Below the pieces are notes generated by a model, which did no database searches, had not been told where the DNA came from, and saw nothing but the letters and a program-made list of their open reading frames with translations. Positions 35,183 through 47,843 of a DNA stretch of 64,000 bases are shown here, in pieces. Numbering within the stretch: the first letter of the stretch is position 1; each line of letters starts with the position of its first letter. Source of the stretch: Gymnorhina tibicen (taxonomy: Eukaryota > Chordata > Aves > Passeriformes > Artamidae); assembly GCA_013399875.1 (NCBI GenBank), contig VXAZ01008033.1, positions 307,069 through 371,068 on the forward strand. The letters are read 5' to 3'. Made by a program: the position numbers and the translations under genes.

Positions 35183-38100
35183 TGCATCCAGATGCTGCAG
35201 AGGGAGAGATCAGAAGAAGGAAAGCTGGGTTGGAGAAGGTTGAGGTTTGGGTGACATCAACATAACACATCAGAACCAACCCTCAAGCCCCCCAGCCCAG
35301 GCGATACCAGCAGGTGCCGCTCTCCTTCAGGAATGTAAAGGATCCTTGGGCTGAGCTCAGAGTCTGAAGGTTCTTGAGAGGAGCCATTTCATTCACAAGA
35401 GGATTTTACATTTGGTTGGAACGACGTGTTTGGCACCCAGCATGCTCCGAGTCCCAGAATTCGAATTTTGGAGCATTTTGGAGATATTAGAGAGGTTGGT
35501 GGAACAAACCCAAGTTTTCTTGTTGGGCGTTGTGACTGAGACTGTTGAGAAGAGTTTGCAGAGGTGTCTGTGGAGTTCTGATCTCAGAATGGGCATCAAC
35601 TTGCACGAAGAAACCAGAGGAGATTTTGCACAGCTTGGAGTATTTTAAAACATCAGCCTCTGTGCCAGTCTCTCTGGCCAGACAGAGGATCTTCTCCAAG
35701 ATAAGCAAATCACCCTTTTATACACACTTGTCTGCCCCATTTTAATCTTTCTTCCCCAGTTATGTAAATAGCACCAGACTAATATTCCCTGTGTACCGCT
35801 GGTAAGCTGATTCGCTCGCTCCACGTTATCAGACACAAAAGCACTGCAGGGCTGGCTTGTAAATTGAGTTGGGTTTTTTTTTGTTTGGTTTTTTTTTTTT
35901 TTTACATCTGTGTTATTCCAAGCTCTTATGTAAACACTTGGAAAGCAATTTCTATATATACTCGGTTTGTTATGCAACTACCCTGTGCAGTGATGCCAAG
36001 GGGATTTAATTTTCTGATCGGTGGTTTTTAGAAGAAGTGATCAAGCACTCTTTCTATGGAAGGCTCAGGGATTCATAAAGTGAAAACCAATACTAAATGG
36101 CAGAAAACAAGGCAAACTACAAAATTAAAAGGAGGGGAAAAAACTAAAATGTTCCTGAGTTACAGAACTATTTACGGGGCCTTTCACTGAACGCCTGACT
36201 ATTGCTTCAGTGCGAGGTGGCTGCGTTTGTTCTTTCTGGAAATGGCTGGGTGGGTCAACCCATGCACCTGCGTTCCAGCCCTGCGTGCGCGTGCTGTCGA
36301 TGAAGCACCTTGCTGAGAGCAGACGCCGTTCGGCGGGGCAGCGGCGGCACCGCCGGCAGCGCGGCACCGGGTCCCGGGGCCGGTGCTGCTGCGCGGGGAT
36401 GGGCGGCCAGGCTGGGAGCGGCCCCGGGACCGCGCTGAGCCGGGCTCACCGCCGCGGGCCCCTCTGCGCAGCCGATCCTCTCCCAGAAACCTCTTGGGAA
36501 CCTCCTTCACATAAAAACCGACTTTCAGCTGAAACTGATTTAATTGTTCCATGAATTCATGCGTTACGTACTGAAAAGAGAACACTGAGGGGGAAAAATG
36601 AAGGCTGAAGCCCTGAGTGCTGAGACTGCTGTAGCAAAGGCCCCGGAGCCCCAGAGGGCTTTTCCGTCCATGTTACAGCTGTGCCCAAAAAGCGACTGGA
36701 GAAACCCAGTCCTGATTCCCGACAGGCTCCTCCGACACGCGCAGTGAGCCCCCTCCATGCATCCCAAGACACTGATCGCGTGCAGCTCCTGCGCACCCGG
36801 CCGAGCCCGCGGGATGCGGCTGAATCGGGACATCCATCCCTGCCGCGGATCCTAGAACCTGCTGCCGCTGAGGGATGTGGCTGGTGGCCAGCTGGGCTGC
36901 TCCCGGAGCTGGCTCTGGGCTCCCCTGAGCTTTGGGCTCGGATCTGGGGCATTACTTTGGACAAGAAGATGATGAGGAGACGCTTCCACCAGAAGCTGAG
37001 CTCCGGCCACCAGCTGATTTAGTTTAGCACCCTCGGTTGGATTTGTGCAGCTCTGGGAGCCCAAGGTCCAGCACATCATTTGCTTAATCCTTTGGAAGTC
37101 AAAGCCAATGCATACTAAGTGGATTTGAGAAATAAATGCCCACAGTTTTACACGTTTCCCTTCTTCACAAGTGAGAGGTTAAACTGCAGCAAAACCTGGG
37201 TGTCTTTTGCACCCAGAAGGGGTGGGAGGAGGACAGAACTGCATCTCTTGTGCTCCGGAGGGGTCCTGACGTTTGGGTTCGTGGCTGTTGGGTATTGTAA
37301 GAGCAACGGAGCCGAATGCCAGGGCTCTTGGGTGCTAATCACGGAGATTATCCGACAGCTGCTGTACCTGCGCGCAGCTCCGTGTCACCGCCGGGAGCGA
37401 TGCTGTAACGCCACGTCATCCAGTTAGACCTTCTCCCTCTTTTCATTAGGACTGTGCCTTATCCAAATGCCATCGTATAAAGCTGGGGGATGCGCGTGGG
37501 GGCAGTTTATGGCTGTGCAGAACCCACACTTAGCTTATTTTCTGGTTTACGTAATGTTCCGGAGTCCCAGGACAATCTCTGCAAGCTCAGATGTTTAAGT
37601 TGCCACAGGCTGTGGGCAAGAAATAGATTTGCTTGTTCCTTCTCAAGGCTGTTGTGAATTTCATTTAAAGGGGAACTAAAATGATTTATTTTTAACTTCA
37701 TTGCTGTGTTAACAGTTGTACTCTACGGTTTTAGATGTCTTGTCCAATTTAAATCGTTCCCTAACTCTAGTGTAATTTTCTGTAGTTGAAGAAGGAATAC
37801 ATTGCCCTTTTACCACTTAAAAATGCTGCTCCTTCTGCGTTTTGCTCTGTTTCGGTAACACAAATAATGGCGTTAATTTCATTTTGTATTAATTTTCTCA
37901 TGCATGTAATGAAATCCAGTTCCCTTGTTAATCCAGCAATCTAAGCAAACACAGCATAGGAGCATTACAGGAGAACACTTAATCCCCCCTCTTGTTTCTC
38001 TCTAATGTGCTTTTGACTTTTTTAAGGGTGAAATGAGAGCGTTTCTGAGCAGACAAGGGCAGGTATCACCTTTCCCCATTTATTACCCAATTTAAGTTGT

Positions 38101-38799
38101 TCACGCATTGCCGAAACACATCCAGGTGTTGGTGGTTTCTGTCTGTACAACGTTTGTGTTCGGGAAACCAAGGCCCTGCAAAGGGGGTTGGCACACGACA
38201 GTTCCAGATCGGGGAAACAAACCGCATCTAATTCCCAGAGAATTCTTGTTGGGTCGGGTTTTTTTCAATTCCGAGTGCTTTTGCAAAAGACAGACTGATG
38301 GTGGAGGTGATGTGACATCTTTGTCTCTGCAAAGACCCCGCTCCGAATGCTGCCAGGCTTCCCACCGGCAGCGTCTGGTTCCCAGGGCTTAGCGTCTGCT
38401 GTGTGCTATCGAATCGCGTCGGGCTAAAATTCGGCAGAGGAGCTGTGAGCCCGGCGTCAGCCCCGACCTCTGACAAGGTGGCGGCTGCCCCGCGTGGCTG
38501 CTGGCCTGCCGGGGCCGTCCCGCCGGTGCGCGGCTCCGCCACCGCGGCTTTCGGCTCGGAACGGGGTGCCATTCCGGGCCGCTGCGGCTCGAGGGGACGG
38601 GGACCAGCCTTTGCTGCTTTACGTCTGCCCGAAGTTATCTTCCCAGCGAGTTTTCAGGCACGGCCGCCCGCAGCTGAGACGGTCTGAGGGGTGCCGGCTC
38701 TGACACGCACACGCGGGACCCGGCCCCCGGGCAGCACCTCGTGGCTCACGCGGGGATTGTCTGCTCCTGCCGCACAAACAGGGCGGGTGGGGCTCGGAC

Positions 38800-38905
38800 A
38801 GACCCGCTCCAGTGGGACGTGTCCCTGCCCGCAGCAGGGGGGTCAGGAAGGTCTGAGTTGGAGGTCCCTTCCCACCCTAACCACGCTGCGATTCTGGTTC
38901 AAGGT
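38800..38905 (+). mobile_element. Degraded CR1 LINE 3'-end fragment
   Basis: The blocks GTGTCCCTGCCCGCAGCAGG and GAGGTCCCTTCCCACCCTAA, followed by GATTCTG, follow the CR1 tail with many CpG changes. Confidence 0.65.
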
Positions 38906-40839
38906 CCTGTGCAGGCGCAGCTCAGCTCTGTGCTGCCGACCCCATCCACACCCACGCCGCCGGCGTTTATTTAAATGAGAACAAATGCAGAGACCCTGGG
39001 GCTGGGTGAGCTGAGGCAGAATTAAGGCTCTGTATCGAGGGTCTTACCCAGCCACAGGTCCCTTCTGCAGCTCTGAAGCCCTAAAATCCACGACCTTCAT
39101 GAGCTCTGCGGAAGCCGGTTTGATTCCGTGGGGACTTCCCCCTGCAGATGTCTGCTGGCCCTGGCATGGTTCGCGGCTGTGCTGGGTTTGGGGTGGCTGT
39201 GGTGGGAGCAGTTGAGAGACGCAGTGGATCACAGAAGCTGGCCAAACTGATGAAGCGTCCCAGTGAAGGTCGCTTAAGGAGCTGTCGATCCGTGGTGTCC
39301 CCGAGCCTGCTGCATCCTGCTCCTCTGAGGAATGGGGGAGAGAGGGGAAGGGATGGCCACCCAGCATTAGCCTCACTCAGCACCCAGAGCACAGCACTGT
39401 ACCAGGTCACAAGAGGAAAACCAAGCCAAACCCAGCCAAACCCGGGACAGCCACAGGAAGCATCTCGTGGAATGTTTTGTCTGTTTGATTGCTGCCTGCG
39501 TTGGGAGCCTGAGCTGCCGTTTTTATACAAGTGCTAAAATTTATCACTTCTTACATCTCCTGCAAAGATATTTTTATTATACCCGATGTTTTCTCCCTCT
39601 CTTTTCTTTGTGCATAACTAATGGAACCTCAGAAACAGTAGCAGAGAAGAGAGGAGGCCAGAACAAAGGGAGCAAGGCATGTCCCGCGACAAGGGTGACC
39701 TCAGCCCAGCAGGAGCAGATGTCACTCGGGGAGGACACTCAGACACAGCCCCAGGAATGTGTCTCCCTCTCTGCACTGAAGCAGCACCCGGAGCCCATGG
39801 AGAATTGCGTGGGATGCACCAAAAAGTGAATTATTACAATCCTGTTAATTCTGGGTTGGCAGCAGGGCTGGGGCAGATCCCCTCACTCTGATATCACCCG
39901 CTGCAGCAGGTGACAGCTCTTGTGGTTGGAGTGCCAGGCAGCACATGGGCTGTCCTTAAGATGCTTAGTGGGGTTTGGGGGGTTTTTCCCCTCTCCTCCT
40001 GACTCCAAACTTTGCTTCCAGGGGTCTGGGCAGAGAGCTCGGGACTCCACGCCCAGGGGAAGGGAGCTGAAAAGCACCTGTATGTTCGTTCAGCATGTGT
40101 CAGGGTGTCTTCTCAGGCTCATAAATAATGAATGGTGTGGATCTGAGCCTTTCTCTCAAATCAGAACATCTAAACCTGGGTACTCGAAATGTAATTTGAG
40201 CTTCAAATTCGAAGAGCATCCATACTCCCATCTAATTTTAGATGTTAAACTTGTTCCCACCCGCTCCTTATAATCAGTGGAGATGCCTGAGTGTGCCTCT
40301 CTTCTGCTGACTCCAGAGCAAGCCTCGGGGTAGGCTGCTCCTGACAGCCCCAAAAGCAGGTGCCACGACCTTGGGCAGTAAAGGAGAGCTGTGTATTTCA
40401 AGCTCTTCAAAAGTCTGTCAGCTCCCCGAAGTGGGTGAAAGCAGACCATCTTCCTTTTTCCTCGCTTTTTGCTAACGATGCCTGTGTATTTTCACTTTTC
40501 GGTTCCCTCATTTGGCTTCAGTTCTGCCAGATGACTCATGTCAAAAGCTCATAAAACCTGCAGTAAACAGCCTACTGTTCATCAGAGCAGTCCTGGGAGC
40601 TCCTTCTGGGAATATGTTTCGGGTTGTTAATGTTCCAGCCCCGGGGGTGTTCCAGTACTGCTGCTTTCCAAATCGTTGGAAATCCTTGGGTGCCCCGTAC
40701 TTTTGTTCTTCAGGGGTCTGAATGTGATGTTTGGGAATTAACAACTACACCCCCCCTTTCCTCTTGAAAGCAGTTCCTGCCCCCTGAGTCTGGCGTCCTT
40801 GGGACTTGAGCTGTTCCTCGTTAGTGGAGGTGTCCACGT

Positions 40840-40905
40840 AATCATGGCATGGTTTGGGTTGGAAGGGACCCCAGAGCCCACCTAGTTCCAACCCCCTGCT
40901 CTTTC
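40840..40905 (-). mobile_element. CR1 LINE 3'-end fragment, minus strand
   Basis: ATCATGGCATGGTTTGGGTT, then GGAAGGGACC and AGTTCCAACCCCCTGC, is the reverse complement of the CR1 3' end. Confidence 0.85.
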
Positions 40906-43223
40906 AGCGGCTGGGTCTCCTCCTGATGTTCCCCCCGAGGCAGCTCACGCCGGAGCAGCCCTGGGAGCCGCAGCACCCGAGTAACACAGAACCCTCAGGA
41001 ACCCAGATGGGAAACGCGGTGCGGGCTGCAGAGGCACCGCCTCCCGCGGTGTTCCCGACGCCTCCCGGCTGCCCGCGGACGCCCCCCGCTCCCTTCCACC
41101 CCCTCGCCCTTCGCTGAAACAGCCCTGATTTCAGGCTGACAAATACGTGTGGAAATGGTGCCGGGTGCTGAGGGACCAGCGTTTCTCTCATCTGGATAAT
41201 TAACCTCTCAGCTGGCTGTGCAGTCGGATCTGAGCTCCACCGAGCTGGTAATCAAACCCTTCCTTCATATCCCCACACGTGCAGCTCAGGCGGGTCTGCG
41301 ATTTGCACAACCCAACATCAAACACCGCTCACAAAGACGCTGGGAATTTTATTCTTTGCTCCTTTTTAAACCCTCCCTGGCTCTCAGAGATGGGGGGCGA
41401 TTCCTGTTTTTACATAGGGTCATCTCCTCCACGTGGCATTAATTTGAATGAATTTGCATAAGGCGTTTAGTAGGTTTCTGGGAAGGCGAGAACTCGTTCA
41501 GGACGGAGCTTCCAAAGGAATCAGGGAAACTTCCAGGCCAGCGCTCCCGTTTTCCCTGGGCTCGTGGGGAGCAGCCCTGGCCGCACGGGAAGGGCTGCTC
41601 GTTCCCTGGGCTGGCTGTGGCACGGCAGCTGTGCGAGGCGGCAGCTGGATCGGACGGGCTCCTGCTCCCGGGGGCTTCACGCTCCGCAGCGAGCACGATC
41701 AGCCATGCCCTCTCTGGGCCGGGGCTGAGCTGGGAAGGAGGAGGAAATCCCGGAAAACAGGGAAAAGGCATCGCAGCTCAGCAGCTGTCGGGGCTTCCCC
41801 CGCTGCTCCTGGATGTCTGCTGGGAAAAGAGCGCTTCCATCGGTCTCTTCTTCCCAGCGGCATTTCAAAGCATGGAAGCTGGATGCTTTAGGGATGTTAA
41901 ATAACAGTTCAGCGCTAGTTTTCATGCCGTGGCAGTAAGATGCTTGTTTTTCAGCTGAAAGAATCCCATTTTCCCCTCTTTCTGCTTGTTTCTCTGCAGC
42001 TCTTCCTCGTGCAAAATCTCCAAAGGATCCTTGAAGGGCGGACAGGAGGCCTGGAAACTGGTCCCCCCAGGGCCACTCCCCAGGCACTTTGGAAAAGGAT
42101 GGAAAATGAGGAGGGAGAAGAAGGACCGGAGAAGGCCTCGGGGTGCCGGAATGTGCCATGCTCAGAGCAGCAGGAAGATGTTTGCAGGCAGCTGCTGCTG
42201 GGACAAGGGCTCCTGCTGCACATGCTCTGCTTCTGACGTAAATCCAAGGTTTTCCTTAAACTTCAGGTCCGAGCATTGCCAAGCACCGAGCAGAGGAGCC
42301 CCAGGAGGACACGTGCAGTCCCGCCAGGGTGTTGCCTGCCCAAAGCAAAGGGATGCTCAGGCCTTTCTCTCCTCTTTGTGCTGCACCTCAGCCCCTCCTC
42401 GGAAAACACCAGATTCCAGGGTCCGGCACTGTAGGAATGCCAGAAACAAAAATGTTTTCAAAAACGATTAAACAAATTAATGTCTTAAAGTCATTGGTGG
42501 CTTCTCTGCACTGTGTTCAGAGACAGCTTCCAGCTCTGGAAATCCCCAGGTGCTGTGGCTGGGAAAGGCTGAGGCGGGACAGGCTGCATGTGCCGGGCAC
42601 GCCTCGCTCCTGCTCCCTTCCCTCGCCATCCCTTGGGGGCCACCCTCGAGAAGCAGCCGATGGCACAGCTGTCCCACCTCGGAACGAGGAGACCTCCTCG
42701 GAGTTTGCTGTCCCGAATCCACCCACTCATCGCGTCCATGTGGCTGCAGAGTCTGGGATAACTGGGGATGGGGGCGTTGGCTTTCCCCTTGAAACTTTCT
42801 GCTTTATAGATTCCTTTGTGAAAGGTCATTCGTAGCAGGCAGGAGGGTTCACAACCACACTGACGCAGCTTTTTAAAACACTGAAATGCAGGTAAAGCTT
42901 TGGGAGCCCACGGCGAGCTGTGAAGGGTTTATTTAATCTCGCCTTTTAGTATTTACACCATTTTACATCTGCCCGGCACCTGCAGCTCAGCTCAGGTGAA
43001 GTCACATCATCCCTTCTGCAGGCCGTGGTTTTTCACCTCCAGGCACAAGGGGTGTCTTTTGGGAAAGAAGGGAGCAGGGAATAGTCCCTCCCCTGGTGCC
43101 TGCTCCCTGTAGGAGCATCCCTGCCCGGGAACAGAGCTGAGTGCTGGACTGGTGCTGGGGAACTGAGTGGTGGGCACGTCTCCCTTAACTGCCCGCTCCA
43201 AATGCTCCAGTTTGTTGGGAATG

Positions 43224-43254
43224 CTGTCTGTCTGTCTGTCTGTCTGTCTGTCTC
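43224..43254. repeat. (CTGT)n microsatellite
   Basis: About seven uninterrupted CTGT units; likely length-polymorphic. Confidence 0.95.
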
Positions 43255-43410
43255 ACAGGCTGAGGCAGTGCTTGCTACTTTCTCCTCATGCTGCTGATGT
43301 TGGTATTTAGAGAACAGGCACGAGTGGGGGTTTGCTCCTGTGTTTATGAACCTTGAGGGAGGACATTCACAGGTGCTGAGTCAGTTGCTGCTTCCTCGGC
43401 CCCTCTCCTA

Positions 43411-43537
43411 TGGAATCACCCCCCTGCCAAGGGCAAGGGATCCTTTTCACCAGACCAAGCCCTGTCCAGCCTGGCCTTGGACACTTCCAGGGATCCAGGG
43501 GCAGCCACAGCTGCTCTGGGCACCCTGTGCCAGTCAC
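43411..43537 (-). mobile_element. CR1 LINE 3'-end fragment, minus strand
   Basis: It contains GCCCTGTCCAGCCTGGCCTT and GGACACTTCCAGGGATCCAG, the reverse complement of the CR1 tail block also seen at 32.8 and 44.6 kb. Confidence 0.85.
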
Positions 43538-44614
43538 CAAAGAGGATTTTGAGTGCAACGCAAGTAATAAATGTGCCAAGTGGGGAAGGGCATTACAGCC
43601 CTGCAGCAAAGCAACCCCACTGGTCTGTGGGGTTGGTCCTGGCTTTGGCTATTTCCAGCTCCCCGTTTTTGGCTGCCCCTCACACCTCCCGCGTCGCTGG
43701 GTTCCGAGGAGAGGCTGTGTGTTCCCAGTGAACACGTTCTTAAAACTGCAGCTTAAAACTTAAAGCTTTACAAACTTAAAACTTGGTGGGGTGCCCGTGA
43801 GCCCCCGCGGTGCCCACGTGTGCCAGGCCGGCAGTCTTCCCGCTGGAAATGCCCAGCAGTTACCGACCAAAACAATGCCAATCTGAATACAAACCTTTTT
43901 CAGGACTTCTCCTAAGTGCTGGCAAACAACAGAGCGGCTGCCAATTACTGCCATTGAAATTCGAATTCGTGCTAGAGCAATTTACTGTAGGGCTGAGCTT
44001 TCTTTAAAAACTGTTTTTATTTTCTCAATAGAAAGTTCCCCGAGGAAATCTCCGTGGTAACCAGAGATTACGTTAGGGGTCCTACGAAAATGTGCTGCTG
44101 GTTTTCATGGACTCTTGGAAGACAAAACGATCTTACCAGTGAAAAATCCTGATCTGTCAGTATCTTGCAAATGTTTCCGTCCAGGTGCTGAACTGAAGGG
44201 CTACTTCACTCCCAAAAGCAGGATTTTAAGGGTGGAATAGCATGAAGAAATGATGCTACTCCGACAGGCCGAAAGCACTGGTAAAAAGGATTGGAGGGGT
44301 TTAATTTGATGCGGAAACACCAACGGATTAAAAGGGAAATAACTTCTGGCTCTCAGTCAGAAAGACAAATCTCCGAGTGTCACCACTGAGGCGGAATGGA
44401 TGAGTTTGCAGGTTCCAATCCTGAAGGCAGCGTGAGCAAGGAATTTAAAAATGGCCTGGCTCTTAGAGAGTGTGGCTCGTGCTGGATCCCCGCGCTCAGC
44501 ATCAGCTGCCCCTCTCCACCCCACACCAGCGGCTGCGTGACAGCGGGGCTCCGTCTCGCCTTCATTTGTGGCAGAGGGCAGGGCTAGATGGGATACTGGG
44601 GAGATATCCTTGCC

Positions 44615-44795
44615 TGTGAGGGTGCTGAGGCCCTGGCACTGGTTGCTGAGAGTACCCGTGGCTGCTCCATCCCTGGAAGTGTCCAAGGCCAGGCTGGACG
44701 GGGCTTGGAGCAGCCTGGGATGGTGGAAGGGGTGGACCTGGATGAGCTTTGAGTTCTCTTTCAAACAAAACCAGTTTGGGATTCTGTGATTATGG
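44615..44795 (+). mobile_element. CR1 LINE 3'-end fragment with ATTCTGTGATTA tail
   Basis: It has CATCCCTGGAAGTGTCCAAG, CTGGACGGGGCTTGGAGCAG and the terminal ATTCTGTG octamer that ends CR1 elements. The 184-bp tandem duplication starts within this tail. Confidence 0.88.
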
Positions 44796-45145
44796 TCAAA
44801 GCTCCTTCCCCTGACAATGGCTCAGCTGCTGGGAGTGTTAACTTGGGAACATTCGGCTGTCAGGAACCTCGGAAGTTACACGAAAATGCTTCTTTGCACT
44901 TGCAGAACCACCTCCCGTCCCGACGACAGGTGACTTTCTGCTTCCAGACTGCCGTGTTTCTGTGATTCTGTGATTATGGTCAAAGCTCCTTCCCCTGACA
45001 ATGGCTCAGCTGCTGGGAGTGTTAACTTGGGAACATTCGGCTGTCAGGAACCTCGGAAGTTACACGAAAATGCTTCTTTGCACTTGCAGAACCACCTCCC
45101 GTCCCGACGACAGGTGACTTTCTGCTTCCAGACTGCCGTGTTTCG
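44781..45145. repeat. Near-identical 184-bp tandem duplication
   Basis: Copy 1 (44781-44964) and copy 2 (44965 to about 45145) match essentially base for base, from ATTCTGTGATTATGGTCAAA through CCAGACTGCCGTGTTTC. They diverge only at the far end (TTTCTGTG against TTTCGGTG). The near-identity indicates a very recent event or an assembly artefact. Confidence 0.92.
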
Positions 45146-46020
45146 GTGAGGACAGAACGTCAAACACGCGTGTTCCCTGGCAACTGCTGGTTCCCAAACA
45201 CCTGTAAGGACAGTTGCCCCATTCCTTGCACCAGCCGGGCATCCTGCTTTCCTGCAGTGCAGCCTTGGGAGGCAAACCCTGGGCAGGCAGCAGCACAGCT
45301 CCTTCCTCAGTAGCCCCAGTAGCCACACTGTGCTTCCCTGCCCGCCGGCACCACCCCTGGAGCACGGAGCCCTCAATCCTCTGCCCAGGCAAGAGCCTGG
45401 CACGCTGCCCTTCCCGAGGGACCGGGAAATACGGAGGCTTCAGAGCCACGTGAAACGGTGCCTGGTGCAGCAGGGGAGCCCGGGCGGGTTTTCCGCTGCC
45501 ATAATAAGGAAAGCTTGCGGAGCGAAAGCAACCCCACTTTGGCAGCAGTGTATGGAGAGATGCTCTGGGAGCAGCTCTGCCCCGAACTCTTCTAGAGGGA
45601 TTTACAGAAGGTTCTGGCAAATCCCGGGTGAATAAAGCTGGTCAGACCAGCTTTAAAAGCAGCTTTGGGCTGCAGCATCTTTCTAGGCAGCCTGGCATAG
45701 CTCTGGCTGGGGGAGCAGGAGACCTCTGATAGTGCCAGAAATGCTCTCTGTGTCCAAACAAGGAATGCTGGCTGGGCATTTACCAGGGAACAGTTACCAG
45801 GGAAAATTTCCCCTCATTTCTCCACCTTGTGCTGGTATCAGGGAAGACCCAGAGCATCACCTCTGGTTTTTCCCTTGAGGCAGTTTGCTCTCGGGCTAAA
45901 TCTGATTCAGGCCCTCTGTGCCAGTCCCGGCTCCTCGTGCCTTGGCTTCTTGGTGCCAAAATGCAGAGAAGGAGCAATTCAAAGCAACTTGCTGATACGC
46001 TTCGTTCCAGCAGGGGTGCC

Positions 46021-46131
46021 TCTGCTCAGGCCCACGTCACAGATCCACGGAATCCCTTCTGCTCAGGCCCACGTCACAGATCCACGGAATCCCTTCTGCT
46101 CAGGCCCATGTCACAGATCCATGGGATCACT
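46021..46131. repeat. Three copies of a 37-bp unit
   Basis: TCTGCTCAGGCCCACGTCAC starts at 46021, 46058 and 46095 with a constant 37-bp period. Copies 1 and 2 are identical, and copy 3 has a few transitions. Confidence 0.9.
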
Positions 46132-47780
46132 GAGGCGGAGCTCTGACAGAACCCGACAGTGGGCGCTCCTGAGGTGAACAAACAGAAAACTCTGCTGCGT
46201 TTATCCTGTGCCGGGAGGTAGCAGGGCAGCCTCTCCTCTCAGTTGCTCTGCTCTCCTCACAAGCTTCTCCAGCCCTCGGAAGCGTGGGATTTATTGTAGG
46301 TAAACCACAGAAGCTCTTTAAAGTGCTCCGTGCCTTGTTCCCTCGTTAGCACAAGGAACAGGCACTCCTGATGCCTTAATTATTCCCCTTGCCAGACTCT
46401 GGAGAGACCCAGCTTGTTCCCCTGCCAAATTCCAGGCTCCCTCCTTTCCCTTCCTCCCTCACTCCTTCCCCATCACTTTCATCTTGTATTTTCCTGCACT
46501 CAGAATAATGGCTGGCACCTGCGGTGAAACCAAGTTGGACTGCAGCGATTTGCAGGTGAAGGATGCCTGCTCCGATTCCTTTGTTTGTGAGGAGGGAACA
46601 AACCCCGCTGTTCGAGCACGGTGCAGTACAGACAAAGGTGGGAGCGAGGGCTGGCGCTGCTGGCGAGGCAGAGCTCCGTGGAAGCAGGCCTGGAAAGCAA
46701 TCCATCACACTGGATCCCGGGGCTTTCTGCATTAATGGGCAGCGCCGGAGCCGTGACTCACTGGACCACCGCTGCTGGCATCTAAAAATACCTCAGGAGA
46801 ACATTTCAGATGGGTATTGCAAGTGAGTCACTCTTCCCACGAAAAGGGCTTCGGGAAGAGTTTGTGTACTGATGGAAATGACTCTCATCTCCAGGGCAGA
46901 GGTTTTTAGGGAGCACAGAGGCCTTGGTTATCCCACGGCATCCATCCCAGCTGCTCCAGGCTGGCTGTTACCCCGGGCCCTCTGTCCTGGGAGGATGAGA
47001 ACCTAATTAACATGGAAGGCGAAGGGATCAATAACCAATAGAAAACCAAATACTAAGAACTGTGTAGCTTGGGACTGATGAACACCGAACCAATGAATTT
47101 CTCTGGGTTTTGACTGTATGTGAAAAATCTAGTCAAGAATTATGTGTGATGGGATGATTTTCTCTGCACAACATAGGCAATGTGTGGATGAAATGATTTC
47201 TGTTGCACATCCTGGCCAGAATAAAGTAATGCCTTGGTTCTCTAACTCTCAAAAATGTTATTGGAGAGCTTCTGTTTTTCCCAGAGTTTCGGTGACATCC
47301 TCGGAGCAGGGCCATGAACAAACCTGGACCAGCAGAGGGATGTTCCTCACAGTCACAGCCTCTCCCACGGGCTTTTTCCTGAGGGGATTCCAGTGCAGCT
47401 CACGCCTCTCAGCGTGGGCAGCTTGAAGATCCCACTGCTCTCCAAGCAGGGAAGCTCCTGGGACAGACGGTCCTGGATTTTGAGCCCTAGGAGCTCATCT
47501 GCTGCCCAGCAGTGTGGCCACCTCCATGGGCAAACAGGGGTTTAAAGTGGAGGTTTAAACCCTGCTTGTACTGATAAAAAACCAGAGTGTCCCGTGATCC
47601 CAAGGGAGACTCCTGCCCGGTGCCAGAGGGGCTGTGGGTAAGTTGCTCAGTTTCCTGAAGCCCTCCCACAGACTGTGTGGAGCAGCTTCGGAGGCAGGCA
47701 GGGAAATGCCTGCTCAATTCAGGCAGCCCCATTTCCTCCTGTTGCATTGCTCCTCCTGCCCAGGAGCCCACCGCCTGATA

Positions 47781-47843
47781 ATCTGCTCTTGGAGTGCTAA
47801 AATCTGCTCTTGGAGTGCTACATTCTGCTCTTGGAGCGCTAGG
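47781..47843. repeat. Three copies of a 21-bp unit
   Basis: TCTGCTCTTGGAGTGCTA recurs at 47782, 47803 and 47824 with a 21-bp period. Because 21 is a multiple of three, open frames pass through it and show a repeating LQEQ-type peptide on the minus strand, which is a by-product. Confidence 0.9.

Larger units (their letters stand above)
30866..36100. other. Region downstream of CRNKL1 without recognised genes
   Basis: No exon with homology that I recognise was found on either strand. In particular, no NAA20 exon follows CRNKL1. The region contains one CR1 fragment (32785-32950), a GT-rich simple stretch (about 31750-31820) and an ATTCT-type repeat (35138-35182). Confidence 0.6.
36100..43200. 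other. Gene-free region with CpG-rich patches
   Basis: CpG-rich patches occur at about 36280-36480, 38400-38720 and 41520-41720, separated by ordinary sequence. The open frames over them lack recognisable homology. An AT-rich island at 37640-37960 resembles conserved non-coding DNA. Two CR1 fragments are present. Confidence 0.5.
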
